Shown: in pieces, positions 28,739-38,207 of the stretch
How the letters are laid out: every line of letters starts with the position of its first letter
Position numbering within the stretch: position 1 is the first letter of the stretch
Assembly: GCF_014652535.1 (NCBI RefSeq)
Contig: NZ_BMYZ01000003.1
Location: 434,001 to 498,000, forward strand
Reading direction: 5' to 3'
Length of the DNA stretch: 64,000 nt
Source of the DNA: Cellvibrio zantedeschiae
GTDB lineage: Bacteria; Pseudomonadota; Gammaproteobacteria; Pseudomonadales; Cellvibrionaceae
Notes under the pieces: generated by a model
The model's input: only the letters and a program-made list of their open reading frames with translations
Database searches by the model: none
Told to the model about the DNA's origin: nothing
Program-made: the position numbers and the translations under genes

Positions 28739-31403
28739 AACACAGCATTTCACCAATACGCTCATATCAGGTTTAGCAGCTAAATATAAAAATGAAATAC
28801 CGACAAAAGAACAAGTTAGAGAAACAGCAAAACAGCTCGCTGATCTTCTTAATTACACAGATGAGCTCACTAACATAATCACAGAAGTAATGATAGCGAT
28901 TGATACCCGTATGGGAGCCGGAGTTTCACTTATCGATGTAACAGCAAAACACGATGATCAATGGGTTCATAAGCGTGAAAACATCAAGTGGACTTACACC
29001 CATGCATATGAGCAATTTCTTCGCGAAGAAAGCTGGCCACCACAAATGGTTCAATCATTAAGCGATGTAACTAACCGTATTCTCGGGCATCTGCAAGACC
29101 CATCAAGTGAAGGTTCAACTTGGAGTCGACGCGGTCTTGTTATCGGCCATGTTCAGTCGGGTAAGACTGCGAATTACACAGGTTTAATAGCTAGAGCAGC
29201 GGATACAGGCTATAAGTTCATTATTGTTATCGCGGGCATTCATAATAACTTGCGCAAACAAACACAACAACGAATCGACGAAGCATTTATTGGCCGCTCA
29301 AGCGATCCCGATGATCGTCGCTATATTGGTGTAGGTCTTACATCTGACTATCCGCATCCCGCAACACTCACCAACGTTAACGAAGACTTCAATAAAAATA
29401 CCGCTGCGAAGAGTGGCTGGAAAATTAATAATCAAGTTAACCCAACAATTTTAATAATTAAGAAAAACGTAACAACGCTCACCGCTCTATATAAATGGCT
29501 AAAAGAGTTAAACGCAACCAATGATGGTCGTATCCGTGATATCCCTATGCTAATGATTGATGATGAAGCAGACAATGCATCAATCAATACAAATAAAGAA
29601 GATCTAGATCCGACCAAGACAAATGCAAAGATGAGGGAAATATTGAGTCTATTTGCCAAATCATGCTATGTAGGATATACCGCTACACCGTTCGCTAATA
29701 TCTTTATAAATCCCGATGCTTACGGTGAAGGTGTGAGTGAAGATCTATTTCCTCGTGACTTCATTTATTGTCTCGATGCACCAACAACTTATTTCGGTCC
29801 AGAAAAGGTCTTTCTCAATGAGACTACAAGCTCACGGATAGTGAGACCGATAGATGATTGTGAAGACCTAATTCCATACTCACACAAACGAGATGATCTT
29901 ATCTCTGAGCTTCCACAGAGCCTCTACCGAGCGCTAAATGAATTTATTATTGCTCGCGCAATTAGGAATCTCCGGGGGCAGGCCAATAAACATTGCTCAA
30001 TGATGATCAATGTTTCTCGATTTGTCCCGATTCAGAACGCAGTGCGAGACTTTCTAAGCCTCAGAGAAAAACTGATACGGCAAGCCGTCATTGCTAATTA
30101 TGCAATGGATGAGGGAATTTCTTCCAAAAACATGTATATGCAGGAATTAAAGCAAGTTTTTGAAAACGAGTATGCTAGTGTTGGATTTACTTGGCCTGAA
30201 GTAAAAGCTGCGCTTAACAGTGTCTTTGATAACCTTCATTTATATGTAATTAACAGTAAGAGCGATGAAATTCTTGATTTCAAACGTTATGAAAATGAGG
30301 GGGTTGGCTTAACTGCAATTGCAGTTGGCGGATTCAGCCTTTCGCGCGGATTGACAATTGAGGGCTTAACTATAAGTTACATGTATCGCAATACAAAAAT
30401 GTATGACTCATTAATGCAGATGGGGCGATGGTTTGGTTACAGACCTAGTTATGAAGATCTTTGTCGCGTCCATTTATCTTATGACTCTATTGAGTGGTAC
30501 TCACATATTGCTGATGCTGCTGAAGAACTTATCCAACAAGTTAGACAAATGAGAAGGGACAAACTTAGTCCGAAAGACTTTGGTTTATACGTTCGATCAC
30601 ATCCCGACACCTTACTGATTACAGCTGCAAACAAAATGCGGTTTGGTGAAAAAGTTACAGTAGAACAAAGCTACAGTGGAAGAATATGGGAAAGTCATAT
30701 TGTCTCAATTGATCCAGAGGTTAACGCCAAGAATTTCTCTTTGATTACTGAGCTTTGGCAAGGCAGATTTGGTGGCTGCAAGGAAGAATCTACAAAAAAA
30801 GGTCCAATTTATCGCGACGTAGCTATCGAGATACTAAATGAGTTTTTAGTTCGATTCGAATGTCATGCATCTATTTCATCCACGAAATCAGCCGTTAAAG
30901 ATTATCTCGACCGGGTTAAAGGAAAATATCCGCTAGCGGATGTTGTACTAATTTCTCCAGCACGTGGAACGCAAAGTTCGAAGCCTTTTGCGTTGAATAA
31001 CCAGGAGCGAGCGGTTGGCCCTAATCAGCCAAAAGGCAATGGATGGCATTTAAATAAAGGTAGAGTTGCTTCTCGTGGGGATGAGCAGCTAGGACTTAGC
31101 GACGATCAAATAGAGCAAGCAAGAAAGAAAGCTGCTGCTGGAAGCGAAGAAGAGCTTGATTGCACAATCGAAAAAATTGCCGTCTCAGATACTCACTATC
31201 GAATGATTCGAAATAAACCTCTTTTGATGATACATAGCCTTGCACCCAAGGGAGATATTGTACAAGGCCCAATTGCGGCTTTCGGAATTAGCTTTCCATA
31301 TGGAGATCAAAAAACAACTATCAATGTAGTAGTAAACAAAATATGGCTTCAACAAATGACGGGATATTCAGACAATCCTGACGAGGATGATCATGATGAT
31401 TAA
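28731..31403 (+). CDS. Z1-domain superfamily 2 ATPase/helicase-like protein
   Basis: This protein of about 890 residues is the motor-like component of the operon. Motif I is GHVQSGKT (about 139-146), motif II DDEADNAS (277-284), motif III-like GYTATPFANIFI. The Z1 region holds GGFSLSRGLTIEGLTISYMY and MQMGRWFGYRPSYEDLCRV, where the RWFGYR arginines are the presumed arginine finger region. ATG 28731 overlaps the MORC stop and gives an M-T-K start; a TTG at 28719 is less likely. Z1 proteins occur with MORC, PD-(D/E)XK and AIPR proteins in predicted R-M-like systems. It may translocate on or remodel DNA. Confidence 0.92.
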   Translation: MTKTQHFTNTLISGLAAKYKNEIPTKEQVRETAKQLADLLNYTDELTNIITEVMIAIDTRMGAGVSLIDVTAKHDDQWVHKRENIKWTYTHAYEQFLREESWPPQMVQSLSDVTNRILGHLQDPSSEGSTWSRRGLVIGHVQSGKTANYTGLIARAADTGYKFIIVIAGIHNNLRKQTQQRIDEAFIGRSSDPDDRRYIGVGLTSDYPHPATLTNVNEDFNKNTAAKSGWKINNQVNPTILIIKKNVTTLTALYKWLKELNATNDGRIRDIPMLMIDDEADNASINTNKEDLDPTKTNAKMREILSLFAKSCYVGYTATPFANIFINPDAYGEGVSEDLFPRDFIYCLDAPTTYFGPEKVFLNETTSSRIVRPIDDCEDLIPYSHKRDDLISELPQSLYRALNEFIIARAIRNLRGQANKHCSMMINVSRFVPIQNAVRDFLSLREKLIRQAVIANYAMDEGISSKNMYMQELKQVFENEYASVGFTWPEVKAALNSVFDNLHLYVINSKSDEILDFKRYENEGVGLTAIAVGGFSLSRGLTIEGLTISYMYRNTKMYDSLMQMGRWFGYRPSYEDLCRVHLSYDSIEWYSHIADAAEELIQQVRQMRRDKLSPKDFGLYVRSHPDTLLITAANKMRFGEKVTVEQSYSGRIWESHIVSIDPEVNAKNFSLITELWQGRFGGCKEESTKKGPIYRDVAIEILNEFLVRFECHASISSTKSAVKDYLDRVKGKYPLADVVLISPARGTQSSKPFALNNQERAVGPNQPKGNGWHLNKGRVASRGDEQLGLSDDQIEQARKKAAAGSEEELDCTIEKIAVSDTHYRMIRNKPLLMIHSLAPKGDIVQGPIAAFGISFPYGDQKTTINVVVNKIWLQQMTGYSDNPDEDDHDD

Positions 31404-32361
31404 TATCTCACCATGGGATGAAATCAATATTCCTGAAAAAGATTTTAATGTCCGTCAAATATCCGAAAGAACTGTTGCACCTTGCTATTGGGCTCGCGAC
31501 CCTAGAGGAAATTGCCTTTTTATAATTGAGCTCGAAGGCGATCATACGCTTCAATTTAGAAAGGATTTTATTACAGTAAATGGCATCAACATTGATCTTC
31601 GGTCAGGAGGGCATGAACAGCAGCGAATTATACTTTCTCTCGAAAAACAAGTTGATCGAGATATTTTTGAAGCACTTTGCAAAGCGCTTATTGTTTCTCT
31701 AAGGAATGCCACGGACTCTGCGTCCTCATTAGCCATATCACTTTCGCATCTTCGCCGCTGGAAGGCGTTTTTGGCGGGACACAGCCAGCAACTTTCAGTT
31801 GAGGAAGTACGTGGTTTATTTGCAGAAATTACTTTTTTATCAGAGTTACTTGATCAGGACATTGCAAGCAATGATGCAGTTGCCTCTTGGCTTGGTGCGG
31901 AGAGATCACATCATGATTTCATTTTTGGGAACACCAGTATTGAAGTTAAATCCATATCTGGTATTGAGCGAGGCGTGGTGTGTATATCATCTGAAGATCA
32001 GTTAGAATCGGTAAACGATTTTTTGTTTCTTCGTATATATAGGCTTAGCGCACAAACAAAGTCACCTGCAGCCAAATCTTTAAATGAGGCGATCAATATC
32101 ACATATATAAAACTTAAAGACGCTGAGGCAATAGATGCTTTTGATAAAAAACTAGCAGCTTATGGGTATGTACCAATACCACAATATGATCTTCCTAGAT
32201 TTGTGATTAGCGAGGTAAACACATATAAAATTGATAATGATTTTCCTCGTTTAATTCGCTCCCAGCTTCCGGCTGGAGTCACCAATGTTAGTTATTATTT
32301 AAAGCTGGAGAATATCGCATCACATAAGTGCGATGAGCGGTTGATATTTAAGGGCATCTAA
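31393..32361 (+). CDS. PD-(D/E)XK-motif protein (DUF4420-like)
   Basis: This protein of about 322 residues has a nuclease-type core: an early glutamate in VRGLFAEITFLSEL, then the Asp of SHHDFIFGN and IEVKS (E-x-K) with the usual strand spacing, the PD-(D/E)XK signature of restriction-like endonucleases. This matches the DUF4420 family found in MORC-Z1 operons. It probably supplies DNA cleavage. Three in-frame ATGs exist (31387, 31393, 31396); 31393 is chosen because GAGG at 31383-31386 is then six bases away. It overlaps the Z1 gene by 11 bp and its TAATG stop overlaps the AIPR start. Confidence 0.88.
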   Translation: MMINISPWDEINIPEKDFNVRQISERTVAPCYWARDPRGNCLFIIELEGDHTLQFRKDFITVNGINIDLRSGGHEQQRIILSLEKQVDRDIFEALCKALIVSLRNATDSASSLAISLSHLRRWKAFLAGHSQQLSVEEVRGLFAEITFLSELLDQDIASNDAVASWLGAERSHHDFIFGNTSIEVKSISGIERGVVCISSEDQLESVNDFLFLRIYRLSAQTKSPAAKSLNEAINITYIKLKDAEAIDAFDKKLAAYGYVPIPQYDLPRFVISEVNTYKIDNDFPRLIRSQLPAGVTNVSYYLKLENIASHKCDERLIFKGI

Positions 32362-34199
32362 TGGAACAGACAAAAGAAGAATTTTTTCACGATTTCCGTC
32401 AAGAATTACTTTCAAGTGCCGAGGCTAATGGAAGTTTTTTTCTTTCGGAATTTATGGAAAAAGTCGCAAATGAACTTATAGAAACTGGTTTTAGCGAGGG
32501 CTTTGAAGTTTGCCACTTTCGTGCACAACGTGGGATGCGCGTGGACGGTTACTGGTTTGACGATGAAGGAAATTTAGCTCTATTTATTGCTGATTTTGAT
32601 AATCGCGTAGAACTTACCTCACTAAGCAGAACCGAAGTTGCTGTTTTATTCAAACGCCTTATAAGCTTCCTCGAAGCAAGTACTAATAAAGGATTAGCGC
32701 AGAGTCTGGAAGTTACCTCTCCAGAATACGGACTTGCAAGACAGATTGCTGACAGAATAGATAGTATTTACAAAGTTAACTTATTTCTATTTTCTGAACG
32801 CTCTTTGAGCGAGAAAATTCAAGAGCTACCCAATGCCCTAGTTGCCGGTATTCCTGTAACTCACCATATATGGGACATATCACGAATACATAGGCAACAA
32901 AGCTCCAAAAATCATAAAGAAGCGTTAGATCTGGATTTCGTGCAGATGTTTGGCAAAGGTATCGCCTCACTTCCCGCTCATTTAACAACTCATAGCTATC
33001 AATCATATCTAATGGTAATGCCAGCAGATGTTCTAGCGGTGCTCTACGACAAATATGGTGCTCGTTTGTTAGAACAAAACGTTCGAACATTCTTGCAGGC
33101 GCGAGGTACTGTGAACAAAGGGATACGAGAAACGATTTTAAAAGAACCCTATATGTTTTTCGCTTACAACAACGGGATTACAGCTACCGCTCAAAGTATT
33201 GAGAAAAGCGTAACAGATTCCGGTCTAGTGATTACAAAAATTGTTGATCTTCAGATTGTTAATGGTGGTCAAACTACAGCTTCACTATTCCATACCAAGA
33301 AGCGAGACAAAGCGGATCTTTCACAGATATTTGTTCAAATGAAGCTATCCGTAATAGATAGCCAGCAAAGTGATGTTGTTGTACCAAAGATTTCAGAATA
33401 TGCAAACACGCAGAATAAAGTAAATGCAGCCGACTTTTTTTCAAATCATCCATTTCATGTTCGAATGGAGGGATTTTCCAGGCGTCTTTGGGCTCCGGCA
33501 AAATCTGGATCACAACGTGAAACTCGTTGGTTTTATGAACGGACTCGTGGTCAATATGCGGATCAGCAGTCAAAACTCAGTCTCGCTGAACAACGCCGCT
33601 TCAAGGCTGAACATCCAAAGCCTCAAATGTTTACTAAAACTGATCTAGCAAAATATGAGAATATCTGGGATGACCATCCAAAATGGGTAAATTTAGGGTC
33701 ACAAAAAAATTTCAAACAATATGCCGAGAGAATTGGCAGGGAGTGGGAAAAATCATCCGATTCATTTAATGAATTTTATTATAAGCGAGCGGTAGCACGA
33801 GCAATAATTTTTCGAAACACCGAACGAATCGTATCCAACCAAAATTGGTATAACGGAGGATACCGAGCAAATATCGTGGCTTATACACTGGCAATGCTTG
33901 GTGAAATTACTAAGCGTAAAAAAGAGTCTATCGATTATTTAAAAATTTGGAACGAACAAGAAATTGATGCTGCTCTAGAAAATGCCATATCAACTATCGC
34001 AGAAGCGGTAAATGGCATCATCATTAAGCCTCCTCATGGAATTTCAAATATTTCAGAATGGTGCAAGAGAGAGGCTTGCTGGAAGCAATTAACTGATTCT
34101 GCCGAGCTAATTACCAATAAAATATTACCTAAATTTTTTAGCCAGCTAGTTTCAACTGACAATATTTTAGAAAGAAGAAAAGCAGATTTAACTGCGTAA
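32361..34199 (+). CDS. AIPR (abortive phage infection-type) protein
   Basis: This 612-residue protein has the AIPR core FAYNNGITATA (about 267-277) and VDLQIVNGGQTTASLF (295-310), characteristic of the family named after abortive phage infection proteins. The N-terminus contains VDGYWFDDEGNLALFIADF, which resembles a degenerate PD-(D/E)XK strand arrangement without a clear catalytic lysine. It is the last gene of the four-gene overlapping operon, starting at the A of the preceding TAA. AIPR proteins are linked to phage resistance and to R-M-like contexts; the molecular action is not established. Confidence 0.9.
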   Translation: MEQTKEEFFHDFRQELLSSAEANGSFFLSEFMEKVANELIETGFSEGFEVCHFRAQRGMRVDGYWFDDEGNLALFIADFDNRVELTSLSRTEVAVLFKRLISFLEASTNKGLAQSLEVTSPEYGLARQIADRIDSIYKVNLFLFSERSLSEKIQELPNALVAGIPVTHHIWDISRIHRQQSSKNHKEALDLDFVQMFGKGIASLPAHLTTHSYQSYLMVMPADVLAVLYDKYGARLLEQNVRTFLQARGTVNKGIRETILKEPYMFFAYNNGITATAQSIEKSVTDSGLVITKIVDLQIVNGGQTTASLFHTKKRDKADLSQIFVQMKLSVIDSQQSDVVVPKISEYANTQNKVNAADFFSNHPFHVRMEGFSRRLWAPAKSGSQRETRWFYERTRGQYADQQSKLSLAEQRRFKAEHPKPQMFTKTDLAKYENIWDDHPKWVNLGSQKNFKQYAERIGREWEKSSDSFNEFYYKRAVARAIIFRNTERIVSNQNWYNGGYRANIVAYTLAMLGEITKRKKESIDYLKIWNEQEIDAALENAISTIAEAVNGIIIKPPHGISNISEWCKREACWKQLTDSAELITNKILPKFFSQLVSTDNILERRKADLTA

Positions 34200-34235
34200 A
34201 TAACATTTCCCTGAGCTTGACAAAATTAATATCCT

Positions 34236-35786
34236 TTACAATAAATCGTAAACTATTTCAGCCAACTTATTTGCTAAAAACGGCGGCACGGCGTTTCCTA
34301 CCTGAACATATTGTTGCGTGCGATTTCCTTCAAAAAAATAATTATCAGGAAATGTTTGGATACGTGCCGCTTCGCGAACAGTCAAGCTGCGACATTGAAG
34401 CGGATCATAATGAATAAAGTAGTGCCCATCTTTTGAAATATGGCTAGTTATTGTTGTCGCATATCTTCCTTTCGCTTGCACACGGAAACGGTCAGAAAAT
34501 TTTCCTGACGCCCAGTTTTTGTGTTTGGGAGCTAAAAATTTTGGAAATTCATGCGATTTAGGATTTGGGTTTTCACGGTTGGCGAAAGCTATGGCGAAAC
34601 TTGAACAGAAATAATAACGTTCCAAGTCTTCTACAATATGTCCGCGAGTTTCGTGATTTAAAACATACTTCAAATTTTCATCTTTGTACCAGTCTTTTAA
34701 CTCTGGTGGCACACTCTTTACAACAGAACGGTTAATTTGAATTGCTCTTAGGCCACGACTTTCCACTTTTAGATCTTGCGAAGAGTAAAGCGGAATTTTT
34801 TCGGCGAGTTCTTTACAGCCTTCTTTCTTAAGTTTAGATGATAGTTTTTTAGCGATTTCACCGACTATGTCGTACCATTTCTCATGGCTATCACCTTCTT
34901 TTGAGAGTCCACTTCTAAGAACTGGCAAATCGCCAATGATTTTTTCAATATTTACTTCATCCTTGGTGGCTAACTGCCCAGGAATTTTTTTAATATCTTC
35001 TCTGACACCTAAAAGAATTACTCTGTGCCTGGCTTGAGGAATTCCGTAGTCTTCCGCACGGATAATAAAATCAGAATTGTCCTCATAGGTGGGATCAGTA
35101 GAATCAGCTGCTGCTTTAACAAAAGAATAAATTTTATATCGATTTCCAGTTTTGTTCCCCACGGATTTCCCGGGGCACTTTAAATCATTCAATATTTTTG
35201 GAAATATCTTTTCGCCATCCACCGTTGATGAAAGAATACCTTTAACGTTTTCCATTACAAAAACTTCAGGATTCACTAATGAAAGAATGCTTAAGTATTC
35301 TTTATACAGAAAATGTTTAGGATCATTTTTGGCTTCATAACCAACAATCCCCATATTTCTGGCACGGCCTACAAGCGAATAAGCTTGACATGGTGGTCCT
35401 CCAATGACGATTGTTTTACCTTTGTGATTTTTTAGAGCATTTTCTATTTGCTCATAAATATATTTATTATCTTCACCTAAAGCGCGCGGCCCATGAAGAG
35501 TTTCTTCTTGCGCGGCTTTAGCTTCCTTTGGATAGGCTTCAAATAATTCTTCGCGTGAAATTTTTCCACTTACATACTGATAGTATTCATGAGGGGCTTG
35601 CCCATCAGGAAACTTGCGAAAGAAAGATCGTAGCTGTAGTGTTTTGTGAGCACTGGCTTCCTTTTCAACAGATATAGCAATAGAAAATGGATGCTTCTCG
35701 GTTTTTTTATCTTTGTATGCAGAAAAGCCTTCTCCGAGCCCGCCCGGACCTGCGAAAAGATCAATTATTTTGATTTGAGTTGACAT
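34236..35786 (-). CDS. DNA (cytosine-5-)-methyltransferase
   Basis: This 516-residue enzyme would methylate cytosine at C5 in a specific DNA sequence using S-adenosylmethionine. Motif I is IIDLFAGPGGLGEGF (residues 7-21), motif IV GGPPCQAYS with catalytic C133, motif VI ENV (179-181), motif VIII ARHRVILLG and motif X VQVGNAVPPFLANKLAE. The spacer between motifs I and IV is long. It is convergent with the AIPR gene (36 bp apart) and divergent from the Vsr gene, an arrangement in which it probably protects self DNA from the neighbouring nuclease operon. The recognition sequence cannot be told from the protein. Confidence 0.95.
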   Translation of the reverse strand: MSTQIKIIDLFAGPGGLGEGFSAYKDKKTEKHPFSIAISVEKEASAHKTLQLRSFFRKFPDGQAPHEYYQYVSGKISREELFEAYPKEAKAAQEETLHGPRALGEDNKYIYEQIENALKNHKGKTIVIGGPPCQAYSLVGRARNMGIVGYEAKNDPKHFLYKEYLSILSLVNPEVFVMENVKGILSSTVDGEKIFPKILNDLKCPGKSVGNKTGNRYKIYSFVKAAADSTDPTYEDNSDFIIRAEDYGIPQARHRVILLGVREDIKKIPGQLATKDEVNIEKIIGDLPVLRSGLSKEGDSHEKWYDIVGEIAKKLSSKLKKEGCKELAEKIPLYSSQDLKVESRGLRAIQINRSVVKSVPPELKDWYKDENLKYVLNHETRGHIVEDLERYYFCSSFAIAFANRENPNPKSHEFPKFLAPKHKNWASGKFSDRFRVQAKGRYATTITSHISKDGHYFIHYDPLQCRSLTVREAARIQTFPDNYFFEGNRTQQYVQVGNAVPPFLANKLAEIVYDLL

Positions 35787-35911
35787 TATAAAAGTAGAAT
35801 ATAATTGAAAGGGTGCAGGATAACAGGATTTCGATCTTTTTCCAGGGACGGGCGGCTTATAAATGTAGGCCTTTTTACGAAAATATCTTACTTAACCACA
35901 AGATTGTGACT

Positions 35912-36364
35912 ATGGACATAGTAGATAAATCCAAAAGATCTTCAATGATGGCTGGTATCAAAAATAAAGATACCAAAGGCGAGCTATTAATTCGTAGAGG
36001 CTTATATAAACTTGGCTTCCGTTATCAATTGCACCGAAAGGATTTACCAGGAAGGCCAGATTTAGTTTTTCCAAAATTTAATTCTGTAATTTTTGTTAAT
36101 GGGTGCTTTTGGCATGTCCATAATTGTCATTTATTCAAGTGGCCTTCCAGTAGGCCAGAGTTTTGGAAAGAAAAAATAAACTCCAATAAAATCCGCGATG
36201 AAGTTAACCTTGAAAAGCTTACGAAGCTTGGTTGGAAAGTATTAGTAATTTGGGAGTGCGCTTTAAAAGGGAAAACACGTCGAAATTTAGATGAAGTGAT
36301 TCATACAGCGGCTAACTGGATTCAATATGATTCACAAAACGCTGAAATTGAGGGTAAGAAGTAA
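35912..36364 (+). CDS. vsr: Very short patch repair endonuclease (Vsr)
   Basis: This protein of about 150 residues nicks next to T:G mismatches that arise when 5-methylcytosine deaminates, so it protects genomes carrying a Dcm-type methylase. It begins MDIVDKSKRSSMMAGIKNKD as the family does; GRPDLVF carries the catalytic Asp, and FVNGCFWHVHNCHLF the metal- and zinc-site His/Cys residues and the intercalating aromatic; WKVLVIWECAL is also conserved. ATG 35912 is chosen over a longer open frame from 35813 by family alignment. It is divergent from the adjacent C5-methyltransferase, its expected partner. Confidence 0.95.
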   Translation: MDIVDKSKRSSMMAGIKNKDTKGELLIRRGLYKLGFRYQLHRKDLPGRPDLVFPKFNSVIFVNGCFWHVHNCHLFKWPSSRPEFWKEKINSNKIRDEVNLEKLTKLGWKVLVIWECALKGKTRRNLDEVIHTAANWIQYDSQNAEIEGKK

Positions 36365-36582
36365 CGCTGGATTACTCACATTGTTCGCCTTTCACGTCAA
36401 CCTCTGGTTGTTCAAAGTACCCGGTACTTTAGTCTCGCTTTCGCGAAAATGGCGACTCCCTAATTTTTAGGCTTGAAGTTATAATCAAGATACTCGGGTC
36501 GATTAAAAAATAATAATTCATTAACCACACCATCCAGCTCTAGAAAACATCAATAACAGTAAAACTTTAAAAAGGATTAATA

Positions 36583-38151
36583 ATGAAAAAAATTGCTTTA
36601 GGTCTATTTATAACACTTATGCTGCTGGGTTGCGCAACCGCGCCCGTAACGCAGGATGCAAATCTTCTTGCTAAAACCCAAGGTTATGTATTTGCTTATT
36701 TCCCCAAAACTGGTGCTGGTAATCAATTAACGGTTGCGCGTGTTGGTACTAAAGAGACTTACACTCTTTTGTCGCGCTCTGAGGCAAATGGTTGGGGGCG
36801 TTGGTTGCCGCCGGGTGAATATAAAATAAGTCAGTGGGGCACCACTCCATGGGGCGAGTATCAAACATTTACTGTTAAGGTCGGCCAAGTCACTGATTTG
36901 GGTAGCCTCATCCCTATGTCCTTAGGTGGTTATCAATATGTGATATTGCCGGTTAAGCTCAAAGAAACTGAAACGGCTGTACAAGCACCGTTACGTGAAT
37001 TTTCTGCGCAACTCGCAACATCGGAGCCGATTAGTTGGGCGCCGCAAACAGTTCCTCCAATTTTGAAAGAAGTTGCGCCTTCCACCGGGCTTGGATTAAT
37101 TGTCGACATCATGAATGAGTACCAACGCAAGGTCGTTAAACCTTCGCTAAATAAACAATTGCTTGCTACAAAAAATCCACAGGATTTTTTCAAAATAGCC
37201 AAAAGCGGTTCCGCACCATCAACTGATGAAACACCAATAGACGCAAAAGGAAATTTATACTTCGGCGCTGATTTTGGACAAGTAAGAGTTAGAAGCTCTT
37301 CGGGTGTTTGGTCCAGCCTGGATACAGCGAGCCTTTACCCTGTTACGGCGGTGGAAGTGTGCGGAAATAATTTAGTGGCAGGCTATGCCAATGGCATTTT
37401 AAAAATGTCTCGCGATGGCGGCGCAACCTGGGTGCAAGTAAAAGATTTTGGCAGCGCGGAATCTGTTTTGGATATTGATTGCCTTAAAGAGCGCAACATT
37501 GTCATTACCGGGCAATATGCAGAAAGCCCCTGGGCGTTTAAGCCACTGAAGAATGTGCGTTTGTATAGTGGCACGCAAGCTGGTCTTAATGACCTCACGC
37601 AACTTTATAATCACGATATTCCCGCTTCGCAACAGGGCGGCATTTTGCAAATCCGTGGCGAACAGTTGCAAGACAAGTATGTGTTTATAGTTCCTGTGAG
37701 TTTGTTTAGTCTTGATCTTAAAACCAATCAAATAACGGATATTTCCAAAGAGAAAAAAGTCAACGGATTCCACGTTACGCCGAACTCGCAAATCATCACC
37801 GCTTGGCTTGCAGCCGGTGCTTTCTCTGATACCTACATATCCACCAATGCAGGCCAAAGCTGGAAAGAAATAGATTCACCGTCATTGCAGATCAACGACA
37901 TTATTTTTGACAGTGAAACAAAAGGTATAGCTACGCGCATAAGCCCCGGTATGTTTACGGCGACGCCGGAGTTTAACAATTATGATGCTGTGAAAAATAA
38001 ATGGGTTAAAGACTACGATGGGTTAACCAGCTGCAACGTGCTTTTACATAACGAAAAAAATAAAGTCCAATTCTGTGTTGCACCAGGCGGCAATATTTTT
38101 AGTTACGATAAAGCTAACAAAAAATGGCAAGCTGAATTTATTGTTGATTAA
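36583..38151 (+). CDS. Lipoprotein with Asp-box (BNR) beta-propeller-like repeats
   Basis: This 522-residue protein has a lipoprotein signal peptide (MKKIALGLFITLMLLGC, lipobox LLGC). Residues 30-130 form a strand-rich domain (GYVFAYFPKTG, YTLLSRSEANGWGRWLPPGE). The second half contains Asp-box repeats (MSRDGGATWVQV and STNAGQSWKEI), typical of sialidase- or photosystem-stability-type beta-propellers. Binding partner and function are unknown. AAAAAGGA is the ribosome binding site. A terminator hairpin follows directly, and two further exported proteins are encoded downstream on the same strand. Confidence 0.8.
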   Translation: MKKIALGLFITLMLLGCATAPVTQDANLLAKTQGYVFAYFPKTGAGNQLTVARVGTKETYTLLSRSEANGWGRWLPPGEYKISQWGTTPWGEYQTFTVKVGQVTDLGSLIPMSLGGYQYVILPVKLKETETAVQAPLREFSAQLATSEPISWAPQTVPPILKEVAPSTGLGLIVDIMNEYQRKVVKPSLNKQLLATKNPQDFFKIAKSGSAPSTDETPIDAKGNLYFGADFGQVRVRSSSGVWSSLDTASLYPVTAVEVCGNNLVAGYANGILKMSRDGGATWVQVKDFGSAESVLDIDCLKERNIVITGQYAESPWAFKPLKNVRLYSGTQAGLNDLTQLYNHDIPASQQGGILQIRGEQLQDKYVFIVPVSLFSLDLKTNQITDISKEKKVNGFHVTPNSQIITAWLAAGAFSDTYISTNAGQSWKEIDSPSLQINDIIFDSETKGIATRISPGMFTATPEFNNYDAVKNKWVKDYDGLTSCNVLLHNEKNKVQFCVAPGGNIFSYDKANKKWQAEFIVD

Positions 38152-38165
38152 CATCTAAAGAAATG

Positions 38166-38191
38166 ACTGGGCAGCGATGCCCAGTTTTGTT
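38166..38191 (+). terminator. Hairpin terminator after the Asp-box lipoprotein gene
   Basis: ACTGGGC (38166-38172) pairs with GCCCAGT (38179-38185) around AGCGAT and is followed by TTTGTT. It lies 14 bp after the stop and 17 bp before the next gene start, so partial read-through is possible. Confidence 0.75.
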
Positions 38192-38207
38192 AATAAGGAC
38201 TAATAAA

